DNA from: an uncultured Clostridia bacterium | Lineage (GTDB): Bacteria > Bacillota > Clostridia > TANB77 > CAG-508 | Direction: 5' to 3' | Length of the DNA: 9,122 nucleotides | NCBI GenBank assembly: GCA_947626705.1 | Contig: CANQTJ010000063.1 | Coordinates: 1 to 9,122 of the forward strand | Part shown: positions 1-6,812 of the stretch, one piece after another | How the letters are laid out: each line of letters opens with the position of its first letter | Position numbering within the stretch: the first letter of the stretch is position 1 | Program-made: the position numbers and the translations under genes | Notes under the pieces: generated by a model | Told to the model about the DNA's origin: nothing | The model's input: the letters and a program-made list of their open reading frames with translations, nothing else | Database searches by the model: none

Positions 1-161
1 TTTCATATAAACCAGCAAAAAAACTTCCAATAGAAGAATTTTTAAAACCACAAAAAAGATTTAAACATATGTTTAAACCTGGAAATGAGTGGATGATTGA
101 AGAATTCCAAAAAGAAGTTGATAAAAGATGGGAAGAATTATTAAATTTAGAGAGGGATTAG
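1..161 (+). CDS. porB: Pyruvate:ferredoxin oxidoreductase beta subunit, C-terminal end (partial)
   Basis: This is the 3' end of a gene that begins outside the window; the frame opens at base 3 and gives 52 residues before TAG at 159-161. The tail has the pattern of 2-oxoacid:ferredoxin oxidoreductase beta (thiamine diphosphate) subunits: a KLPIEEFLKPQKRFKHMF stretch, then an E/K-rich helix ending in DKRWEELL. The enzyme oxidises pyruvate and CoA to acetyl-CoA and CO2 and passes electrons to ferredoxin, which fits an anaerobe. A related 2-oxoacid specificity cannot be excluded from the tail alone. The last two codons (Arg, Asp) and the stop lie inside the left inverted repeat of the neighbouring mobile element, so the natural C-terminus may have been altered. 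It converges with the ferredoxin gene at 1235-1405. Confidence 0.75.
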   Translation, partial: SYKPAKKLPIEEFLKPQKRFKHMFKPGNEWMIEEFQKEVDKRWEELLNLERD

Positions 162-182
162 GGGCCAGGCTTCTTTTCCCTC
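152..182 (+). repeat. Left 31-bp inverted end of the RAYT element
   Basis: The sequence begins GAGGGATTAGGGGCCAGGCT and ends TTTTCCCTC. Its first and last six bases are complementary (GAGGGA/TCCCTC) and can form a hairpin enclosing a G-rich core with GGCC. It matches the reverse complement of 1198-1228 with a single C/T difference at 174. Bases 152-161 also encode the end and stop of porB. It is followed by AT-rich sequence, so it might also act as a terminator for porB; that role is inferred. Confidence 0.85.
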
Positions 183-266
183 ATATTTTTACTATCATTT
201 TATTTCTATATTTATATATATATTTAATTTTATATATATCTTAATTTTTATATATCTATATTTTTA

Positions 267-330
267 TATTTCTTTATTTTTATATTTCTTTATTTTTATA
301 TTTCTTTATTTTTATATTTCTTTATTTTTA
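267..330. repeat. 16-bp AT-rich tandem repeat, four perfect copies
   Basis: The unit TATTTCTTTATTTTTA occurs four times in succession (267-282, 283-298, 299-314, 315-330), followed by a degenerate partial copy at 331-340. Degenerate TATATTT-rich sequence lies to the left from about 200. The array overlaps the last codons and the stop (312-314) of the transposase gene. Because 16 is not a multiple of three, gain or loss of a copy upstream of the stop would change the protein tail. The array is simple sequence without spacers, not a CRISPR. Confidence 0.9.
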
Positions 331-1079
331 TATTTTTTTAATGAACTTATCCTATTTTTGCCTATTCCCAATATTCTAGCTATTTCATAATCCTTTAAGT
401 TAGTTTTTTCCTCAAGTTGTAATATTAATTCCAATAATAAATTTTTTTCTTTTAAAATTATTTCTGTTGTTTTAATTTTATATTTATTTTTAAACGCTTT
501 AATTATTTCTTTATAATCTTGCAATATATTATCTTTCATTGATTTCGATTGTGAATATTTTTCATGTATATCTTTGAATATCTGTAAATAATCAGATGTA
601 TTAAAAATAATATATGCATTTTCATTATCTATATCATTTTTTAAATAACTATTATATGATGAAAAATAGTAATCTTCTGGATATTTAACAATATTAGCTT
701 TAACAGGATTATAATGTATATATGGTATAACTGTAAATAAATGCTCAATATCTTTTATTTGTTCACATTTATATCTTCCTCTAAATACATATCCAACTCT
801 TTCTTCATTTTTATTATAAAATCTCGCATATTGGAAATTGACTAAATGCATAAAAGATGATACATCATCTATTTCATCGTAATATACTAATATATGAGCA
901 TGATTATTCATAATTGCATAAGCTAATATTTTTATATTATATTTATTATAATTTTTTTTAAGCAAATTTAAATAAATATTTTTATAAAATTGTTTTTTAA
1001 AAATATCTTCCTTATTTATTCCTTGAACCATAATATGCAAAAAAGAAGATATATAATATTTTCTATTTGTTCTTGGCAC
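312..1079 (-). CDS. REP-associated tyrosine transposase (Y1_Tnp, HUH family)
   Basis: A 255-residue protein of the Y1 transposase superfamily (IS200/RAYT type), which cuts and rejoins single-stranded DNA through a 5'-phosphotyrosine. Visible motifs are an N-terminal FLHIMVQGINKEDIF strand, the metal-binding HUH motif H60-A61-H62 in AIMNNHAHILV, a YARFYN segment at 84-89 with the probable catalytic Tyr84, then GYVFRGRYKCE (96-106) and YIHYNPVKAN (120-129), which are hallmarks of the RAYT group. A helix-turn-helix at about 227-249 (YEIARILGIGKNRISSLKK) probably binds DNA. The start is GTG at 1077-1079, preceded by AAAGGAGG at 1084-1091. The catalytic motifs look intact, so the protein may be active. 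The C-terminal tail is encoded by the 16-bp tandem repeat. It is flanked by the 31-bp inverted ends that are its likely substrate. Confidence 0.9.
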   Translation of the reverse strand: MPRTNRKYYISSFLHIMVQGINKEDIFKKQFYKNIYLNLLKKNYNKYNIKILAYAIMNNHAHILVYYDEIDDVSSFMHLVNFQYARFYNKNEERVGYVFRGRYKCEQIKDIEHLFTVIPYIHYNPVKANIVKYPEDYYFSSYNSYLKNDIDNENAYIIFNTSDYLQIFKDIHEKYSQSKSMKDNILQDYKEIIKAFKNKYKIKTTEIILKEKNLLLELILQLEEKTNLKDYEIARILGIGKNRISSLKKYKNKEI

Positions 1080-1197
1080 AATTCCTCCTTTACATTAATT
1101 AAATAAAAAATTGGATTTATTAATGATTTATTAATATAGAATAAATTATTAAATTTTTGATTAAATAAATATTATTTGAATTAATTTTTACAAAAAA

Positions 1198-1228
1198 GAG
1201 GGAAAAAAAGCCTGGCCCCTAATCCCTC
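1198..1228 (-). repeat. Right 31-bp inverted end of the RAYT element
   Basis: On the plus strand this reads GAGGGAAAAAAAGCCTGGCC and ends CCTAATCCCTC; its reverse complement repeats the left end at 30 of 31 positions. The same GAGGGA/TCCCTC outer stem is present. It ends 6 bases before the stop codon of the ferredoxin gene, so it lies in that gene's 3' flank and between it and the transposase gene, which share a strand. Confidence 0.85.
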
Positions 1229-1234
1229 ATATTT

Positions 1235-1405
1235 CTATTCTTCAACTGGTGCTTCAACTGGGCAAACTCCTTGACAAGTACCACATGAAATACATGCTGA
1301 TTGATCTATAACAAATCTTTCATCTCCTTGTGATATGCATCCTACTGGACATTCTGCTGCACATGCTCCGCATGATATACATTTTTCTGTAATTTTATAT
1401 GCCAT
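1235..1405 (-). CDS. 2[4Fe-4S] ferredoxin, clostridial type
   Basis: A 56-residue small electron carrier of the soluble clostridial 2[4Fe-4S] class. Two complete cluster motifs are present: CISCGACAAECP (C9, C12, C15, C19) and CISCGTCQGVCP (C38, C41, C44, C48), the usual CxxCxxCxxxCP pattern, plus one further Cys23. The length is typical. The ATG at 1403-1405 has a strong AGGAGGT site with a 7-base spacer. It lies 57 bases downstream of ricT on the same strand, with a TATAAT-like hexamer (1447-1452) in the gap but no convincing -35, so it is probably co-transcribed with ricT, perhaps with some expression of its own. It may accept electrons from the convergently encoded pyruvate oxidoreductase. 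The mobile element ends 6 bases beyond its stop. Confidence 0.93.
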   Translation of the reverse strand: MAYKITEKCISCGACAAECPVGCISQGDERFVIDQSACISCGTCQGVCPVEAPVEE

Positions 1406-1462
1406 TTTTTTCACCTCCTAATAGTTCATTTTTTAATCAATTTTATATTATATATATTGTGA

Positions 1463-2380
1463 TTAATCTTCATTATTCATATTATTTTTATCTTCTTGCT
1501 CTAATTTTTCTAGTTCTTCTAATTCTTTTTTGTTTTTTAATTCTTCTTCATCAATTTTTTCTTTTGCAATATCTTTTAATACTTTTATATCTTTAACGTC
1601 ATATTTTTTATATGTATATCCAAATTCGTTTTTAAATTTTACTCTTATTTTTTCTTTTAAAATTTCTACGTTATCAACTTCTCCTTCTCCATCTTCTGTT
1701 TCTACTATAGCTCCTATATTAGGAAGTTTTTTTAATTTTTCTTCATATATTTCATTTTCATATTTTAAACAACACATAAGTCTTCCGCAATTTCCAGATA
1801 TTTTTGATGGATTTAATGATATATTTTGTTCTTTTGCCATTTTTATTGATACTGTTTCAAAGTTACTTAAAAATGTACAACAGCATAATTCTCTTCCACA
1901 GACTCCATTTCCTCCTATTCTTTTTACTTCATCTCTCACTCCTATTTGTCTTAATTCTATTCTTGTTTTATAGATGGCTGCTAAATCTTTTACTAATTCT
2001 CTAAAATCTATTCTACCATCTGCTGTAAAGTAAAATAGTAGCTTACTATTATCAAATTTACATTCAACTTCTGTTAGTTCCATATCTAATCCACGTTCTT
2101 TGACTTTTCGTTTACAAACTTCCATGGCTTCTTTTTCTATTTTTTTACATTCTTCATATCTTTTTTTATCTGCATTATTTGCAATTCTTATTACTTTTTT
2201 TAAAGGTTCTATTATTTTTTCATCTGGTACATATCTATTAGGGATTAATACTTCTGCATATTCTTCGCCTTGTGCTGTTTCTACAATAACCTTATCACCT
2301 TTTTTTATCTTCAAGCCTCTAGGATTAAAAAAGTATATCTTTCCTAATCTTTTAAATCTTATTCCTATAATGTTTTTCAA
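1463..2380 (-). CDS. ricT: PSP1-domain protein, RicT (YaaT)-like
   Basis: A 305-residue protein of the PSP1 family; B. subtilis RicT (YaaT) is the best-known member. RicT works with RicA and RicF in a complex that binds iron-sulfur clusters and promotes RNase Y-dependent mRNA maturation; in B. subtilis it affects sporulation, competence and biofilm formation. Here the N-terminal strand region (about 1-60) and PSP1 core (about 61-146) precede the cysteine-rich signature GVCGRELCCCTF (C161, C166-168) and NCGRLMCCLKYENE (C198, C203, C204). The C-terminus is an acidic, Lys/Glu-rich and probably coiled tail from about 266. The TTG at 2378-2380 is preceded by AGGAAG (2393-2398), about 12 bases away. 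This start gives the family-like MKNIIGIRFKRLGKIY; no better one is seen. It follows holB, as in many Bacillota, with an AT-rich gap of 169 bases. Confidence 0.9.
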   Translation of the reverse strand: MKNIIGIRFKRLGKIYFFNPRGLKIKKGDKVIVETAQGEEYAEVLIPNRYVPDEKIIEPLKKVIRIANNADKKRYEECKKIEKEAMEVCKRKVKERGLDMELTEVECKFDNSKLLFYFTADGRIDFRELVKDLAAIYKTRIELRQIGVRDEVKRIGGNGVCGRELCCCTFLSNFETVSIKMAKEQNISLNPSKISGNCGRLMCCLKYENEIYEEKLKKLPNIGAIVETEDGEGEVDNVEILKEKIRVKFKNEFGYTYKKYDVKDIKVLKDIAKEKIDEEELKNKKELEELEKLEQEDKNNMNNED

Positions 2381-2549
2381 ATTTCTATTTCACTTCCTAC
2401 TCTATATCCATTAATTTATATCTAATTATTTACTGCTCTATTCTTTATTTATTATTTGTTACTAATCATCTTACAAAAGTATAATAATATTAATATTAAT
2501 TTTAATTTTAATATTAATTTTAAAAATGATTTTGACCTAAGTTACTAAT

Positions 2550-3441
2550 TTAGTTAACTTGTTCCCATAAACTTAATAACATATTATCTATACTCATATC
2601 ATAATTTGCATTTACCCTTAATCTTTTTTTCGTATCTTCTACAATATTTATACAATTAGCATATTTATTTGATTTTTGTGCTAAATTTATAAGTATTATA
2701 TTTATATAATCAAGTATCTCATTTTTGTCATCTTTTGTTTTATAAATCGGCTCTGAAATATTAAGTATATCAATTATATCTTTATTTTCTAAATTTAATA
2801 TTATATCTCCAATCTTTTCATATTCTTCTTGCTTGTCCATTAACTTAATAGCTTTACCTATACTACCTTGAAAAGCCTCTAACATAAAATTATTGTTAAT
2901 TTCCAAATTATATTTTTCTTTTATATATGTTTGTATATCTTTATTAGGTATTTTATCAAAATTAATTATCATACATCTAGATTTTATTGTTGTAAGAAAA
3001 TCACTTTCATTTGCTCCAATTAGAATAATAGTAACAAATTCAGGTGGTTCTTCTAAGGTTTTTAATAGACAATTTTGTGCCTCTCCGTGTCATTTTATCA
3101 CTATCATTTATTATATAAACTTTCTTATTTGATATTATTGGCTTTTCATACACCTTTTTTTGAAATTCTCTGATTTGTTCTATTTTTAAACTATTTCCTT
3201 CTGGCTCTATTATTTTAAAATCTGGATTATTAGATGTATCAAATTCTATGCAAGATTTACAACTATTACAATATTTATTTTGGTTAGTACAAAGAATCAT
3301 TTTTGCAAATTCTTTAGCTATCATCTTTTTTCCTATGCCATCTATTCCTATAAATAAATAGCTATGAGATATTTTATCATTTCTTACTGTACTTTTGAAT
3401 AATTTTTTAATTTTATCATTCCCTAATATAGTATCAAACAT
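2550..3441 (-). pseudogene. holB: DNA polymerase III delta' subunit, frameshifted by one base
   Basis: The clamp-loader delta' subunit works in the complex that opens the sliding clamp at replication forks. As read, the gene is split: an N-terminal frame (3040-3441) ends in an unrelated RGTKLSIKNLRRTT tail, and the C-terminal frame resumes later and runs to 2550. Dropping one base near 3084-3087 joins them into 296 residues with EAQNCLLKTLEEPPEFV and TIKSRC intact. That is a normal delta' reading and nearly full length (B. subtilis HolB is about 330). Visible motifs are a Walker-A-like GIDGIGK (32-38), a zinc-binding cysteine set C51/C58/C61/C64, a Walker-B-like VYIINDSDK, and the SRC motif. 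Two adjacent ATGs exist (3444 and 3441); the second is better spaced from the AGAGGAG site. It lies between lepB and ricT. Loss of this normally essential gene is unlikely, so a sequence error is suspected. Confidence 0.88.
3084..3087 (-). other. Single-base insertion site in holB
   Basis: On the coding strand the sequence reads ATG ACA CGG AGA GGC ACA, giving MTRRGT. Removing one base in the CGGA stretch gives ATG ACA CGA GAG GCA CAA (MTREAQ), and the following frame then matches the delta' family for over 170 residues. Which of the neighbouring bases is extra cannot be decided; the result is the same for all except the one residue at the site. Confidence 0.9.
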
Positions 3442-3481
3442 CATTGCTCCTCTTATAATTACAATATGAATCTAATTTAAT

Positions 3482-4120
3482 TTAGTCTATCTTTCCCCAT
3501 AAATTTAATGGCCAAATTCTTATCCAAACTTTACTTTCTATTTTTTCTAATGGAATACAACCAAAAGCTCTACAATCTGTACTATGACCTCTATTATCTC
3601 CCATTGCAAAAACACAATTTTCAGGAACTATAAAATCTTCAAATCCTACTCCTACTACATCTGTTACAACTCCTGATTGTAAATAATTTTCTTCTAATTC
3701 TTCCTCATTTATATACACTTTACCGTCTTTTATTTCTACGTGTTCTCCTGGTAAAGCTATTACTCTTTTTATATAACTATCTTTACCTATTTCTAATACA
3801 TAATAAGAAAATTTTTGCCATAAGTTTTTAGGTTCTTCTTCGTATTTTGCAACTGGATTGCTTTCATCTATTTCACTAAATGAGTATGCCTTCTTAGTTG
3901 GTGCTTCAAATGTTATTATATCTCCTCTTTCTGGCAATTTTTTTATTGTTCTTCCCCATCTATTAAGCCATAATCTTTGGTCTTGCACTAAAGTTGGGAA
4001 CATTGAAACTTGTTTAACTATTGTTGGTGTTCCTATAAAGTATCTAAATAGTAATGCTAAAACTATTGCTATTACTATACAATAAAACCATTCTAATATA
4101 TTTTTTACTTTTTCATTCAT
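3482..4120 (-). CDS. lepB: Signal peptidase I
   Basis: A 212-residue type I signal peptidase, which cleaves signal peptides from secreted proteins at the outer face of the membrane. A single N-terminal membrane segment spans about residues 11-30. The catalytic serine is in VKQVSMFPTL (S39) and the general-base lysine in DSYIKRVIALPGE (K118). The conserved C-terminal box GDNRGHSTDCRAFG (174-187) is present. Between the serine and lysine boxes there is an acidic and aromatic insertion, about 75-110, longer than in minimal B. subtilis enzymes. The ATG at 4118-4120 has AGGAGAT 7 bases upstream. It is the first gene after the promoter at 4233-4261, with a leader of about 105 bases, and is followed 40 bases later by holB. 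Confidence 0.95.
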   Translation of the reverse strand: MNEKVKNILEWFYCIVIAIVLALLFRYFIGTPTIVKQVSMFPTLVQDQRLWLNRWGRTIKKLPERGDIITFEAPTKKAYSFSEIDESNPVAKYEEEPKNLWQKFSYYVLEIGKDSYIKRVIALPGEHVEIKDGKVYINEEELEENYLQSGVVTDVVGVGFEDFIVPENCVFAMGDNRGHSTDCRAFGCIPLEKIESKVWIRIWPLNLWGKID

Positions 4121-4232
4121 TTTACATATCTCCTAATCTTTTGCTAAATTTTAGTTATATATCATTTCTTTGAATGCAATATTAATATTTTTTAATTATT
4201 TTACAACATATAACTTATTCTACATCTTATAC

Positions 4233-4261
4233 ATTATACATTAATTTAATTCAATTATCAA
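4233..4261 (-). promoter_or_regulatory. Predicted sigma-A promoter for lepB-holB-ricT-ferredoxin
   Basis: On the minus strand TTGATA (4256-4261) is separated by exactly 17 bases from TATAAT (4233-4238). This is a 5-of-6 and 6-of-6 match with ideal spacing. It lies in the 187-base gap between the histidine kinase stop and lepB, so transcription should begin around 4226. In AT-rich DNA chance matches happen, but the spacing and location both support this one. Confidence 0.7.
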
Positions 4262-4307
4262 TAAAAATTTATTTAATCTTTGTATTTTTTTACAGAATAA
4301 TGTTTTT

Positions 4308-5654
4308 TTATTGTTTAGTAGGTACTCTTATAACAACTTCTGTACCTTCTCCGACTTTACTTTTAATATCAATACTTCCACCATTTTTATCCAAAATTTC
4401 TTTAGCTATTGAAAGACCTAAGCCTGTCCCACCCATTTCTCTTGTACGTGCTTTATCTACTCTATAAAATCTCTCAAAAATTCTAGATAAATCTTCTTCT
4501 GGAATACCAATACCATTATCAAAAATCTTTATATAAGCATCATTATATACAAATCCAACATAAATCTTAATTTCACCATTATCATGTGTATACTTTATAC
4601 TATTTGTCAAAATATTTAAAACCACTCTTTCAATATCATCTTTATCAGCATACACTAAAGGCACATCAGCTGTAACAAAACAATTAACTTTATGTCCTTT
4701 TTTCTTTATCTCAATAGCAAGTTTTTCTTGACACTTTTTTACTAATTCTCCTAAATCAAATGATTCCTTTTGTGTCTTTTTCTTATTGCTATCATATCTA
4801 GAAAGAGTTAATAAATCTGTAACTAAACGAGCCATTCTTCTTGATTCAGATGCAATAACATTTAAAAATTTATTTTGTGTTTCTTCATCATATCCACCTT
4901 CTAACAGAGTATCTGCATATCCCATAATTGAAGTTATTGGTGTTTTTAATTCGTGTGATACATCTGCTACTAATTCTTTTTGCATATTATCTAATTTAAC
5001 ATGCTCTGTTATGTCTTGAATTACTGCAATAACTCCATCTGGTCTATCTTCTTGATTTTTAAATGGTGCAAATAGAACTTTAACATATCTATCATCTACT
5101 TGTATTCTCTGTTCTGTTGAAGTCCAGCTTTCTAGATAAATTACTTTTTCCATATTTATATCCAAATTAAATTTTCCAAAAATATCATAAAATCCATTAT
5201 CTTCTGGACTGATACTTAGAAATTTTTTAGCTGCAGGATTTATCAGTATAATTTCTCCTTCCATATTAAAAGCAATTATACCATCTGTCATGTGTAACAA
5301 TATTGTTTCTATTTGATTTTTTCTTGAAGATACTTCATTAAGCTTATCTCTTAGTTCAGCTCTTTCATCTCCTTTTATAAACTTATTTTTTGGACATATT
5401 ATATATCTACTTAAAATCAATGAAATTACTGTATATAACAATATAAAAGCTATAACTATTATTGCTATATAATTTTTAGCTTGAACTTCAATATTATTTA
5501 TTTTGTTTAATATTTCTGTATTATTTCCTTCTTGTGCCAATATATTTTGAATTTCATTTATTGATGTTATATAAAAAAAACTTAAAGTTCCTATAATTAT
5601 AAAAGTACAAATTATAGAAACTATTATAATTCTAGACTTAATATTTTTATACAT
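4308..5654 (-). CDS. Membrane sensor histidine kinase, WalK/PhoR-like with PAS domain
   Basis: A two-component sensor kinase of 448 residues from the ATG at 5652-5654. A TTG in frame at 5681 would add nine residues and overlap murG by 20 bases, but has no visible ribosome site, so the ATG is preferred. Order (numbered from the ATG): membrane helix about 9-29, short outside loop about 30-60, helix 61-81, then a short linker where a HAMP domain would be expected, a PAS domain about 113-226, the HisKA box VSHELKTP with phosphoacceptor His234, the N-box N347...N351, DNGIG (379-383), the F-box IFERFYR, and GGTGLGLSIAK (408-418). All catalytic boxes look intact. The layout resembles WalK, the cell-wall homeostasis kinase, or PhoR. 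It begins 7 bases after the murG stop. No response regulator gene is in the window. Confidence 0.9.
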   Translation of the reverse strand: MYKNIKSRIIIVSIICTFIIIGTLSFFYITSINEIQNILAQEGNNTEILNKINNIEVQAKNYIAIIVIAFILLYTVISLILSRYIICPKNKFIKGDERAELRDKLNEVSSRKNQIETILLHMTDGIIAFNMEGEIILINPAAKKFLSISPEDNGFYDIFGKFNLDINMEKVIYLESWTSTEQRIQVDDRYVKVLFAPFKNQEDRPDGVIAVIQDITEHVKLDNMQKELVADVSHELKTPITSIMGYADTLLEGGYDEETQNKFLNVIASESRRMARLVTDLLTLSRYDSNKKKTQKESFDLGELVKKCQEKLAIEIKKKGHKVNCFVTADVPLVYADKDDIERVVLNILTNSIKYTHDNGEIKIYVGFVYNDAYIKIFDNGIGIPEEDLSRIFERFYRVDKARTREMGGTGLGLSIAKEILDKNGGSIDIKSKVGEGTEVVIRVPTKQ

Positions 5655-5661
5655 TTTTATT

Positions 5662-6786
5662 TTATTTTCCCCTCTTAGCAATTTTTACTATTTCTTGATA
5701 TATTTTTTCTTCAACATTATATGTTGAAATTTTTAATGCATTTTTTGACATTTGTAATTCCATATTTTTATCTAAAACTATTTCTTCTATTTGTGCATTT
5801 AATTTATTATCATTTAATTCATCATTCAATATTATTTTTGCTGCTCCAACATTTTCTAAAACTTTTGCATTATATAATTGATGATTATTACTTACATTAG
5901 GCAATGGTACTAATATTGAAGGTTTGCCTAAATTTGATATTTCTGTTATTGTCATTGCACCACTTCTTGCAACAATTAAATTTGCAACATTCATAACTTC
6001 TTCCATATTGTAAATATATGGTACTAATTTTGCATTTTCAATATTATTTATACTTATATTTTTATCTTGCAATTGTTGCTTAATAATATCATATTGTTTT
6101 GGTCCTGTTGCCCACATAATTTGATAATTTTTATTTAATTTTTTTTCTAATATTCCAATAATAGATTCATTAATCTTTTGTGCACCCTGACTTCCACCAA
6201 AAATTAAAACAATTGGTTTGGTTTGGTTAAGTCCTAATTTTTTTAATATTTCTAACTTCTCATTTATATTATAATCTCTTTTTACTATCTTTACTGGTGT
6301 ACCAGTATAAATTACATTTTTTGCATTTTTCAATCTTTGCTGTGCATCTTTAAAAGAAATCAAAATTGTATCTGTTCTTTTTGCTAACATTTTTACTGCT
6401 TTTCCTGGGAAAGCATTGCTTTCATGTAATAATGTTGGTATTCCTAAATGGTGTGCAGATGAAATCGTTGCTCCACAAATATATCCACCTGTTCCTATTA
6501 CAATATCTGGTTTAAAGTTCTTTATTATTTTTTTTGCTTCTCCATACCCTTTAAAAGTTTTATATAATTTTTTAATATTATCAATACTTAGCTTTTTACT
6601 TAACCCATAAGCATTTATTGTTTTTAATTCATATCCTGCTCTTGGTACTAAATCATTTTCCAATCCTCTTGTGGTACCTATAAATATTATATTGGAATCT
6701 TTTTCTTTCTCTTTTATTTTATTAGCAATTGCAATACCTGGATTTATATGTCCAGCAGTACCAGCAGCAGCAATTATAACTCTCAT
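5662..6786 (-). CDS. murG: UDP-GlcNAc--undecaprenyl-PP-MurNAc-pentapeptide GlcNAc transferase
   Basis: MurG transfers GlcNAc from UDP-GlcNAc onto lipid I to make lipid II at the cytoplasmic face of the membrane. The 374 residues are typical for this GT-B enzyme. Visible motifs are the N-terminal loop AAGTAGHINPG with His13, the GTGGYICGA loop (98-106), HESNAFPGKA (121-130), the hinge and donor-site GGSQGAQKINE (197-207), and the UDP-GlcNAc site RSGAMTITEI (274-283) followed by NNHQLYNA (300-307). The first loop has AAGTAG where many MurGs have GGTGG; the catalytic His and the rest are conserved. The ATG at 6784-6786 is preceded by AAAGGAA, about 10 bases away. It follows ftsW and leads directly into the histidine kinase gene. 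Confidence 0.96.
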   Translation of the reverse strand: MRVIIAAAGTAGHINPGIAIANKIKEKEKDSNIIFIGTTRGLENDLVPRAGYELKTINAYGLSKKLSIDNIKKLYKTFKGYGEAKKIIKNFKPDIVIGTGGYICGATISSAHHLGIPTLLHESNAFPGKAVKMLAKRTDTILISFKDAQQRLKNAKNVIYTGTPVKIVKRDYNINEKLEILKKLGLNQTKPIVLIFGGSQGAQKINESIIGILEKKLNKNYQIMWATGPKQYDIIKQQLQDKNISINNIENAKLVPYIYNMEEVMNVANLIVARSGAMTITEISNLGKPSILVPLPNVSNNHQLYNAKVLENVGAAKIILNDELNDNKLNAQIEEIVLDKNMELQMSKNALKISTYNVEEKIYQEIVKIAKRGK

Positions 6787-6812
6787 CTAATATTCATTCC
6801 TTTCTAGATTTT

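Larger units (their letters stand above)
152..1228 (-). mobile_element. RAYT/IS200-like element with 31-bp inverted ends
   Basis: This 1077-base unit is bounded by two 31-base sequences in opposite orientation (152-182 and 1198-1228) that match at 30 of 31 positions. It contains one gene, a Y1-family HUH transposase at 312-1079. Non-coding flanks of about 130 and 118 bases separate the gene from the ends. It sits between two convergent host genes, porB and a ferredoxin gene. IS200/IS605 and RAYT systems use hairpin-forming ends rather than classical terminal inverted repeats, and each end here is itself an imperfect palindrome, GAGGGA...TCCCTC. No clear target-site duplication is visible. The boundaries are inferred from the repeats; the real excision points could differ by a few bases. 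Confidence 0.72.

Noticed and set aside
267..340. Possible CRISPR-like array
   Set aside because: The 16-base copies are directly adjacent with no spacers, so this is a simple tandem repeat.
1447..1475. Separate promoter for the ferredoxin gene
   Set aside because: A TATAAT hexamer is present but the expected -35 position has no match to TTGACA, so it is only mentioned under the gene.
1399..2414. Several plus-strand open frames rich in Phe, Leu, Ile and Ser opposite ricT
   Set aside because: They are antisense readings of the clearly conserved ricT gene. The hydrophobic composition comes from T-rich complementary codons, and there are no ribosome sites or recognisable domains.
2381..2549. 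Promoter or structured RNA in the AT-rich gap between holB and ricT
   Set aside because: The repeated TTAATATTAA-like stretches are low-complexity and no -35/-10 pair with good spacing stands out.
4270..4310. Possible terminator after the histidine kinase gene
   Set aside because: ACATTATTCTGT followed by an A/T run is only partly palindromic; the stem is too weak to call.
6736..6786. AAGTAGH instead of GGTGGH in the MurG N-terminal loop as a possible loss of function
   Set aside because: The His and the following glycine/proline pattern are kept, the rest of MurG is complete, and I believe similar Ala-containing loops occur in clostridial MurGs, so it is probably a normal variant.
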